DNA from: [Leptolyngbya] sp. JSC-1
GTDB lineage: Bacteria; Cyanobacteriota; Cyanobacteriia; Elainellales; Elainellaceae
Direction: 5' to 3'
Length of the DNA: 64,000 nt
Assembly (NCBI GenBank): GCA_000733415.1
Contig: KL662191.1
Span: forward strand, 4,257,500 to 4,321,499
Positions 58,085 through 64,000 of this stretch are shown here, one piece after another. The notes beneath the pieces were generated by a model. That model worked only from the letters and a program-made list of their open reading frames with translations. It ran no database searches and was not told where the DNA came from. The translations under genes were made by a program, and so were the position numbers. Position 1 is the first letter of the stretch, and the number at the start of each line of letters is the position of its first letter.

Positions 58085-59344
58085 CTAGAACGGGCTGGTT
58101 GGACTGGTTGGACTGGCTTGTGCCTGTAGCTCTGCGGTCCGGACCGAAATCTGCTGCGTTCCGTTGCCTCGTCTGATCGTGACCCGCAGAGATTTACCCA
58201 CACCGCTCCGGTCTACTAGATTTTGCAATTGCTCGGCATCGGTAATGGTTTGACCATCGATTTGGGTGATCACATCCCCCCGACGAATTCCGGCATTGGC
58301 CGCAGGCGAATTGGGTACTACGCCCATCACCAGCACCCCAGAAACCTCCGGCAGCATCACGGTTGCATTCGGGTCGCTGTTGTTCTGCTTGGCTAGGTCA
58401 GGCGTCAGCGTCATAATTTGCACACCCAGGTATGGATGGGAGACTTTTTCTCCGCGTGCTAATAGGGGCATAACTTCTTTGGCTTTGTTGATCGGAATGG
58501 CAAACCCAATTCCAGAAGCGTTAGCTCGAATTGCGGTATTGATGCCGATCACCTCACCGTCTTCGTTCAGCAGTGGTCCGCCGGAGTTGCCCGGATTGAT
58601 GGCCGCATCGGTTTGAATAAAGTCCAGCCGCTTGTCGGGAATGCCAGCCCTGGCGCTAGAGCGATTCAACGTACTGACAATGCCTAACGTTACCGTGTTG
58701 TCTAGACCAAATGGATTGCCCACCGCAATGGCCCAGTCTCCTACCCGCACCTGATCGGAATCGCCTAGGGGCGCAACCGGCAGCCCACCCGCTCTTACCT
58801 GCACCACAGCCAGATCGGTGACTTCATCCACCCCGCGCACCACTCCATCCAAGCGGCGACCATCCTTCAAAATCACCGTCACCCGGTCGGCATCAGCCAC
58901 CACATGGGCGTTGGTCAGAATCGTGCCATCGCTGTTGACGATAAAGCCGGAACCCTGCCCCTGCAAGCGCTCCTCAAACGGCCCCTGAGGCATCATGCCA
59001 TCGCCAAAGCCAAAGAAACGGCGGAAAAACGGATCGCTGAAGAAGGGATCGGGTTGGCGTGTGATCGTGCGTTCCGTATTGATTTGCACTACCGCTGACC
59101 CCACCTTCTCCACCGCTGCTGCCACAAAACTGCCTCGCCGAGGCACCGCTTGCGCAACCATCTGATTCGTACCACTGGCCTGCGTCTGACCTATTAGAGG
59201 TCGTGCCCAACTCGGAGATGCCGAAACAGAGAACGCCAGCAACACACCTAAAACAACCGAAAGTACGCGCGTGATCATCCGTCGTAGACCCAAAAAGACT
59301 GAAAGGACACCTGCAAACCTATTTGGCAGCACGCTTAGCAACAT
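58085..59344 (-). CDS. HtrA/DegQ family serine protease (HhoA/HhoB-like)
   Basis: A 419-residue trypsin-like protease with one PDZ domain, acting in periplasm or thylakoid lumen to degrade or refold damaged proteins. Signal: hydrophobic stretch MITRVLSVVLGVLLAFSVSASPSWA. Triad visible: His in LTNAHVVADAD, Asp in EVTDLAVVQV, Ser in AAINPGNSGGPLLN. PDZ from PYLGVQIMTLTPDLA to VRTAEL. Similar in length to HhoA/HhoB/HtrA of Synechocystis; which of the three is not decided. Start: Met at 59344 or the inner Met at 59278, which begins the signal peptide. The rsmI gene lies upstream on the same strand but 200 bases away. Confidence 0.9.
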   Translation of the reverse strand: MLLSVLPNRFAGVLSVFLGLRRMITRVLSVVLGVLLAFSVSASPSWARPLIGQTQASGTNQMVAQAVPRRGSFVAAAVEKVGSAVVQINTERTITRQPDPFFSDPFFRRFFGFGDGMMPQGPFEERLQGQGSGFIVNSDGTILTNAHVVADADRVTVILKDGRRLDGVVRGVDEVTDLAVVQVRAGGLPVAPLGDSDQVRVGDWAIAVGNPFGLDNTVTLGIVSTLNRSSARAGIPDKRLDFIQTDAAINPGNSGGPLLNEDGEVIGINTAIRANASGIGFAIPINKAKEVMPLLARGEKVSHPYLGVQIMTLTPDLAKQNNSDPNATVMLPEVSGVLVMGVVPNSPAANAGIRRGDVITQIDGQTITDAEQLQNLVDRSGVGKSLRVTIRRGNGTQQISVRTAELQAQASPTSPTSPF

Positions 59345-59547
59345 AATAGGTCACCGGAAGGTTCGCTCGACTCGGCGGCCTGCTTCAGTACAGTTAGAAT
59401 CCCAGCTAGGACCCTAGCTAGAATCCCCAAATCCTCGCAAAGCAACCGTGCTCAACAGGCTTGCAGTTTCATTCTAAAAACGGACAATTCCCTTCTGACA
59501 AGGGGAATCCAGTTCGGTTAGCCCACCTTGTTCTGTTCCAGCGCCAA

Positions 59548-60402
59548 TCAGTCCGATTCAACCTCTGGAATTGTTAAGGCCAACTGATAGATCTGGCGAC
59601 GCGAAAGCGACGTTTGCTGCGCCAATTGACGGCTGGCCTGAGAACGAGATACGCCCTGCTGAATCAACTGCTGCAGTTCTGCCAGCAAAGCCGATTCAGA
59701 AAGTTGCGGTTGAGCGGCTTGGTATCCGGCCAAAACTAGAGTAAATTCGCCCTGCGGTTCGCGGGTTTGATGATAGGCCACGGCTTCCGCCAGAGTGCCA
59801 CGCCAAAACTGTTCATGCAGCTTGGTCAGCTCTCTAGCTAGGACAATCGAGCGCTCAGTTCCCATGACCGCAATGAGATCGTGCAAGGTTTGCCTCAGCC
59901 GATGGGGCGCTTCATAAACAACAATCGTGCGCGGCTCGGTTCGCAGGTGTTCTAATCGCTCTTGACGGTCTTGCCCCTTAGTGGGCAAAAACCCTTCAAA
60001 CACAAACCGTTCGATTGATAAGCCAGCCGCACTCAAGGCCGTGGTTACGGCACTGGCTCCCGGAATCGGCACCACGGGAATGCCTGCCTCTACACAAGCT
60101 TGCACCAGTTCAGAACCAGGATCGGAAATCCCCGGCATGCCAGCATCGGTTACCAGAGCAATACTGCGCTTTTGCTGTAGCCGTTGCAGCAATTCGGGCA
60201 GCCGGCTCCGTCGATTGTGATCGTGATAGCTGATCTGGGGCGTCGTGATTTGAAAATGCTGGAGTAGTTTCCCGGTATGGCGCGTATCTTCAGCCGCAAT
60301 TAGGTCTACCTGTCGCAGCGTATCAATGGCTCGGAAGGTCATATCCTCCAGGTTGCCAATCGGCGTGCCAACAATGTAGAGCGTTCCGGCCTGAATTTCC
60401 AT
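59548..60402 (-). CDS. rsmI: 16S rRNA (cytidine-1402 2'-O)-methyltransferase
   Basis: A 284-residue methyltransferase of the RsmI group, which uses S-adenosylmethionine to methylate the ribose of C1402 in 16S rRNA. Signature: GTLYIVGTPIGNLEDMTFRAIDTL (residues 5-28), AAEDTRHTGKLLQHF, SYHDHNRRSRLPELLQRL, LVTDAGMPGISDPG and IPGASAVTTALSAAGL. Length fits. The ATG at 60402 begins MEIQAGTLYIVG; an upstream in-frame Met at 60441 adds 13 residues without homology. The C-terminus has the usual HTH-like tail (SRSQASRQLAQQTSLSRRQIYQLAL). It is transcribed alone. Confidence 0.95.
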   Translation of the reverse strand: MEIQAGTLYIVGTPIGNLEDMTFRAIDTLRQVDLIAAEDTRHTGKLLQHFQITTPQISYHDHNRRSRLPELLQRLQQKRSIALVTDAGMPGISDPGSELVQACVEAGIPVVPIPGASAVTTALSAAGLSIERFVFEGFLPTKGQDRQERLEHLRTEPRTIVVYEAPHRLRQTLHDLIAVMGTERSIVLARELTKLHEQFWRGTLAEAVAYHQTREPQGEFTLVLAGYQAAQPQLSESALLAELQQLIQQGVSRSQASRQLAQQTSLSRRQIYQLALTIPEVESD

Positions 60403-60868
60403 ATCAGCTTCTTGGGGCAGCAAACACCCATACTCTAGCACTCACAAGGGTCTGCGCTTTTTGAATTACTGGTTTGGCTGATCTGAGCCTGGTGATTGTA
60501 GCCAATTGTGTCGCGTTGGCCCAATCAGGGGAATTCAAGCAAATCAACCCAATCCGGAACTCAATTTAGGTTAATCAATCAGCAGTTCGGACACTAGAGC
60601 ATGTAGCAAATTTAACTAGATACTGTGGATAATACGGTCGGACTTCTAAAAACCTTGCAAATAGGTAAAGCCTTAATAAAGCTCCCGTAAAACGGGTTGG
60701 TCAGTTGGAATAACGGATCATACTACTCAGTAGAAGGGTTCGATTAAGACCTATGGTAACAATCGAGTTCTGACTACTGACTACTGACTACTGACTATCT
60801 GATTGACCGACTGTCTGATTGACCGATTAATAAACAAATTTGCACTGCTTTCGCCTGACACGCTAACC
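60403..60868. other. Intergenic region with a CTGACTA array
   Basis: About 465 bases between two divergent genes. It contains the array at 60770-60797; nothing else stands out. The promoters of rsmI and the sugar transferase are presumably here. Confidence 0.5.
60770..60797. repeat. CTGACTA seven-base array, four copies
   Basis: Exactly four tandem ctgacta units, 72 bases before the sugar transferase ATG. Confidence 0.9.
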
Positions 60869-61561
60869 ATGACGACTCACTCCAAGGCCTATTTGATTTT
60901 CTCCTCCGTGGCTGGATTCTCTTCTAACTCGGCTTCTTCGATATCGGCTGATGTCCATCCTTCAGTTTACAGTCGTACTAAACGCTGCCTTGATATTTTG
61001 GGTGCGCTCGTAGGTTTAACTTTAACGGCTTTAATTTTCCTGCCGATCGCCATTGCCATTTATTTGGATAATCCTGGTCCCATCCTGTACAGCCAAACTC
61101 GCTGCGGTTGGCGCGGGCGGCAGTTTCGCATCTGGAAGTTTCGCTCGATGGTGGTGAATGCGGAACAGCTCAAGCATACGGTGCAAAATCAGGCCAACGG
61201 CCATGTGTTCAAGAACGACAACGATCCTCGGATCACGCGGGTAGGACGGTTTCTGCGGCGCACCAGCTTGGATGAACTGCCCCAATTCTGGAATGTGCTG
61301 CTGGGTGATATGAGCCTGGTAGGAACTCGCCCGCCGACTGTCGATGAGGTGAAGAAGTACAACAATCGGCATTGGCAGCGCTTAGAGGTCAAGCCCGGTA
61401 TTACCGGTGAATGGCAGGCAAATGGACGCTCCAGCATCAGTGATTTTGAACAAATTGTGGATATGGACTTGCGCTACATGTACAACTGGTCAATCGCCTA
61501 TGATGTAAAACTAATCTTGAAGACGATTCAGGTTGTATTGCATCGCAAAGGCGCGTGTTAG
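60869..61561 (+). CDS. Undecaprenyl-phosphate sugar phosphotransferase (WcaJ/EPS type)
   Basis: A 230-residue bacterial sugar transferase that moves a sugar-1-phosphate onto undecaprenyl phosphate, starting an exopolysaccharide unit. Core pattern: KRCLDILGALVGLTLTALIFLPIAIAIYL (membrane hairpin), GPILYSQTRCGWRGRQFRIWKFRSMVVNAE, RRTSLDELPQFWNVLLGDMSLVGTRPPTVDE and KPGITGEWQANGRSSISDF. Short form, lacking the N-terminal multi-helix part of WcaJ. The ATG at 60869 is used; upstream codons lie in repeat-like sequence. The kinase gene begins on the next base after the stop, so they form an operon. Confidence 0.9.
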   Translation: MTTHSKAYLIFSSVAGFSSNSASSISADVHPSVYSRTKRCLDILGALVGLTLTALIFLPIAIAIYLDNPGPILYSQTRCGWRGRQFRIWKFRSMVVNAEQLKHTVQNQANGHVFKNDNDPRITRVGRFLRRTSLDELPQFWNVLLGDMSLVGTRPPTVDEVKKYNNRHWQRLEVKPGITGEWQANGRSSISDFEQIVDMDLRYMYNWSIAYDVKLILKTIQVVLHRKGAC

Positions 61562-62479
61562 ATGGCAACAGGGCTGTTTGTTGGGTTAGTAACGCTCGAT
61601 TTCATCTACCTGACGACAGCCCTACCCCAACCCAATCAAAAGTTGGTTGCGCTGGATTACCTACTCGCGGCCGGAGGCCCCGCCACAAACGCCGCCATCA
61701 CCTTTCAGCATTTATCGAATCAGTATTTATCGAATTTATCTAACCCAACTCTACCCAACCCATATTCCTCCAACTCAGCGCGACTGATGGGTGTGATTGG
61801 CTGCCACCCCGTCAGTCGATTTGTTTTAGCCGAACTACAGCAACGGCAGATGCAAATCCTCGACCTCCAGCCCAATCGCACCGAACCGCTGCCCACCTCT
61901 TCAATCTTGGTGACCCACTCAACCGGCGAACGGGCTGTTATTTCCATCAATGCAGTTCAGGCTCAAGCCTCAGCTGCTCAAATTCCTGCTGAAGCACTCA
62001 AGGCCGTCGATGTTGTTTTGATCGATGGACATCAAATGGCTGTGGCTGAGGAAATTGCCCATCAAGCTAAGGCGTTGTCAATTCCAGTTGTGATTGATGG
62101 CGGCAGTTGGAAATCCGGATTTGAGTTGGTATTGCCTTATGCCGACTATGCAATCTGCTCGGCCAACTTTCGTCCACCCCACTGCCACACCCTAAGGGAC
62201 ACCCTGCACTACCTCGAATCTTTAGAAATTCCCCATATCGCCATTACTCGGGGCGAACAGCCGATTCTTTTTAGGAGCCAAGGCAAAAGCGGCGAGGTTG
62301 CCGTAGCGAAAATTGCCGCCGTCGATACGCTGGGGGCTGGAGATATTTTCCACGGTGCTTTTTGCCACTTCATTTTGCAAACTGGCTTTGTTGCGGCCCT
62401 TCAGGCCGCCAGTCAAATTGCAACTCGCGCCTGTCAGTCCTTCGGAACCCGGCGATGGATGGAGACAGACAGGCAATAG
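61562..62479 (+). CDS. PfkB family carbohydrate kinase
   Basis: A 305-residue ribokinase-fold sugar or nucleoside kinase. Motifs: GGPATNAAITF (a PfkB signature 1-like stretch), and near the end VDTLGAGDIFHGAF, holding the catalytic Asp and the anion-hole GAGD. The strand IAITRGEQPILF precedes it. Compared with well-known members it has a short insertion rich in Asn and Ser (LSNQYLSNLSNPTLPNP, about residues 51-70) of low complexity. It starts immediately at the stop codon of the sugar transferase, so both are one transcript; a role in supplying a sugar phosphate for the polysaccharide is inferred. Substrate unknown. Confidence 0.85.
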   Translation: MATGLFVGLVTLDFIYLTTALPQPNQKLVALDYLLAAGGPATNAAITFQHLSNQYLSNLSNPTLPNPYSSNSARLMGVIGCHPVSRFVLAELQQRQMQILDLQPNRTEPLPTSSILVTHSTGERAVISINAVQAQASAAQIPAEALKAVDVVLIDGHQMAVAEEIAHQAKALSIPVVIDGGSWKSGFELVLPYADYAICSANFRPPHCHTLRDTLHYLESLEIPHIAITRGEQPILFRSQGKSGEVAVAKIAAVDTLGAGDIFHGAFCHFILQTGFVAALQAASQIATRACQSFGTRRWMETDRQ

Positions 62480-62492
62480 CTCAATGAATAAC

Positions 62493-62906
62493 TTACTGCT
62501 GCCGAGAGAGACGAGCGCGAATCTGCTCCAGATGACTGCGGCTATCAACTGGCAAGCGGGGCAAAGGCAAATCCAGATTCGGCCAGGTAGGCAAGTCAAA
62601 ACACGGACAAGGACCCGACTGCACGCCTAAACTCAACATCGGTACGGGCATACCGCAACGAGCGCACCCAGCCATTTCCCATTTTTCGGAGAGCAGTTCA
62701 CCAATAGTTTGAATCGTTCCGTCTAAATAGCAATTGCTGCCTCCTGACGCCAGGATTCGCTGCCAGCACGCTTCAAATTTTGGACTGTAGTGATCGCCTT
62801 CAACCACGGGTTGCGGTAACACCGACTCCCCCTGATCGAAGATCAATGGCTTACCTAGCTGAAACCAGTAGGCGAGATACTGTTTAACTTGTTCGGGGGA
62901 TGCCAT
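62493..62906 (-). CDS. Small Cys-motif hypothetical protein
   Basis: A 137-residue protein. It begins ASPEQVKQYLAYWFQLGKPL, contains LDGTIQTIGELLSEKWE and then a zinc-ribbon-like pair CARCGMPVP and GPCPCFDLPTWPN, so it may bind zinc or iron. The C-terminal helix is rich in Arg (SRSHLEQIRARLSRQQ). The Met at 62906 (MASPEQ) is chosen; the frame to 62996 has a hydrophobic run with no obvious signal. I recognise no family; impression of a cyanobacterial conserved protein. It converges with the PfkB kinase gene over 13 bases. Confidence 0.6.
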   Translation of the reverse strand: MASPEQVKQYLAYWFQLGKPLIFDQGESVLPQPVVEGDHYSPKFEACWQRILASGGSNCYLDGTIQTIGELLSEKWEMAGCARCGMPVPMLSLGVQSGPCPCFDLPTWPNLDLPLPRLPVDSRSHLEQIRARLSRQQ

Positions 62907-63160
62907 GGTGCTGTTGTCGTACTGTAAGGAACAAAGAGAAGCAAGCTGTAACGAAATTATAAAGAAATGCCTGTTTAGCGCGGAGTTAGTACTCAAGTTA
63001 TCTTCATGCTATCGAGTTCTGCCTCTATCCCCAGGTTTAAAATCTTGAGCAAACCTTAAGGTTCGTAAGGAAAGGTAAGCAAAGGTTCATGTTTGCTAGG
63101 CTCATGTCAGCTAGATTCAGGTTTGCTCGGCTTGGGTTAATCCGATTCATCCAGTTTGTC

Positions 63161-63727
63161 TTAATGCGGCAGTGGTGTCCCCAACTGGCTGAGGTTGAGC
63201 ACATGCCCACCCGCAACTAGGTAAACCGGATTTGCCAACGCTCCGATCTGCCGGGTTAACTTGCCCAAGCGGTCACGGAAAGTGCGTCCGATTGGATAGG
63301 CGGGCACCACGCCCCAGCCAGTTTCTTCAGCCACAAAGATGACTTGAGCCACAGTTTGAGCCAGACTGTCCAGTAGCTCTTGTGCGGTCTGTTCCCAAGT
63401 CGATTCGTCCTGCTCTAGCCAATTCGCCAACCAAGTGCCGAGCGAGTCAACTAACAGGCACTCAGAGGCTGCAGCTTGGCGCAGGGTGGCAGCCAATTCC
63501 AGCGGGATATGCAGAGTTCGCCAATCGGCAGGACGGCGCTGCTGATGCTGAGCAATCCGAGCTTGCCATTCTGGGTCATGCGGATCCGATTGGGCAGTTG
63601 CAATGTAGACAACGGCTTTGCCCGATTGAGCAGCCATGTATTCGGCCCATTCACTTTTTCCAGAGCGAGCTGCGCCTGTAACCAAAATCAGCGCCGACTG
63701 GGTGGGGTTGGCATCACTATTCGTCAT
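63161..63727 (-). CDS. cobU: Adenosylcobinamide kinase / adenosylcobinamide-phosphate guanylyltransferase
   Basis: A 188-residue bifunctional enzyme of cobalamin synthesis: it phosphorylates adenosylcobinamide, then adds GMP to form adenosylcobinamide-GDP. P-loop GAARSGKSEWAE near residue 12, the guanylylated His in QHQQRRPADW, LLVDSLGTWLANWL, and EETGWGVVPAYPIGRTFRDRLG. Length fits CobU. The Met at 63727 (MTNSDANP) is chosen over upstream codons to 63751. No cobalamin riboswitch was found upstream. Neighbouring genes are not in the pathway. Confidence 0.9.
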   Translation of the reverse strand: MTNSDANPTQSALILVTGAARSGKSEWAEYMAAQSGKAVVYIATAQSDPHDPEWQARIAQHQQRRPADWRTLHIPLELAATLRQAAASECLLVDSLGTWLANWLEQDESTWEQTAQELLDSLAQTVAQVIFVAEETGWGVVPAYPIGRTFRDRLGKLTRQIGALANPVYLVAGGHVLNLSQLGTPLPH

Positions 63728-63902
63728 TTTTGCCAGTATTGATCGATCCAAGTTCGTTATGAAAAGTCATAATCTAACAACGCCAAGCCAGGGGGAACCA
63801 GATAGAATACCCGCATCTGGGTGCCTTACATCAGAGTTCTACCCGATATTTTCACTTGTCGTGTTATAGACTCGCTAAGCTTGCTAGGGAAATGAGGCTG
63901 CT

Positions 63903-64000
63903 ATGAAAACCGGACTAAAACGAATTGAAGCAACATTAGGTCAGTTGAATGCCCAAACTACCGCCCAGGGCTATCTAGAATCGGATCCGCTAGAACAAGG
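63903..64000 (+). CDS. N-terminal part of a gene cut by the window edge
   Basis: An open frame from ATG 63903 runs off the end: MKTGLKRIEATLGQLN is the visible start, about 32 codons. Hydrophilic, helix-rich; nothing more can be said. Promoter or RBS: aatgaggctgct precedes it without a clear purine run. Confidence 0.5.
   Translation, partial: MKTGLKRIEATLGQLNAQTTAQGYLESDPLEQ

Overview
The window reads as chromosomal DNA of a cyanobacterium, probably a filamentous or Leptolyngbya-like lineage, though the genus is a guess. Evidence for the phylum: a CpcT-type phycobiliprotein lyase, a DUF3598 protein, a type II NADH dehydrogenase of cyanobacterial type, SLH-domain and RTX proteins, a large STAND/WD40 regulator, and many seven-base tandem repeat arrays and small palindromic elements. 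No rRNA, tRNA, CRISPR array, intact transposase or prophage was recognised.

Layout. 0-8.7 kb: a siderophore-type binding lipoprotein; a small conserved protein behind a folded leader RNA; a PHP phosphoesterase; DUF3598; cpcT; then a phosphonate/phosphite-type ABC operon phnD-phnC-phnE whose permease is a tandem fusion. 8.7-16 kb: a four-repeat cysteine-rich secreted protein, a SRPBCC protein, ACT-domain malic enzyme meeting a MocR regulator tail to tail, a small conserved protein, a GNAT acetyltransferase and a DinB protein. 16-20.5 kb: one 1466-residue gene joining HTH, NB-ARC, 14 WD40 repeats and a C-terminal SARP/BTAD module. 21-31.7 kb: housekeeping and envelope genes (tandem PPC protein, parvulin-like protein, yraN, queA, HAD and NDH-2 genes overlapping by 4 bases, a WecB/TagA glycosyltransferase, ftsE, an AI-2E-type permease, a TPR protein). 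31.7-35.4 kb: ybjQ, then an amidohydrolase divergent from an isochorismatase-like hydrolase followed by a cupin. 35.4-41.8 kb: decayed DNA (an IS481-type transposase remnant, receiver and histidine-kinase scraps, a copied piece of a transporter junction) around an SLH/serine-hydrolase-like protein and a radical SAM protein. 41.8-47.7 kb: response regulator, an SsuABC-like importer, a CHASE histidine kinase and a VOC protein. 47.9-52.3 kb: ECF sigma factor with cupin anti-sigma, an RTX protein, pseudogene fragments, a secreted protein. 52.3-64 kb: a large CPBP-like membrane protein, a Tat-exported ferritin-like protein, murJ, an HtrA protease, rsmI, a sugar transferase with a PfkB kinase, a small Cys-motif protein, cobU and a truncated gene at the edge.

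Most notable signals. (1) Bases 1352-1552 upstream of an 82-residue protein contain several mutually exclusive helices, including an anti-Shine-Dalgarno segment that can pair either with a nine-base decoy copy of the ribosome site or with the site itself: a candidate riboswitch-like element of unknown ligand. (2) The 1466-residue regulator has DNA-binding modules at both ends of a STAND NTPase with two seven-bladed propellers' worth of WD40 repeats. (3) Period-7 arrays recur at about nine loci, several touching stop or start codons and one encoding a protein tail. (4) Several small palindromic, MITE-like families are dispersed through the window.

All functions come from reading motifs and recalling family patterns; no database search or folding program was run.
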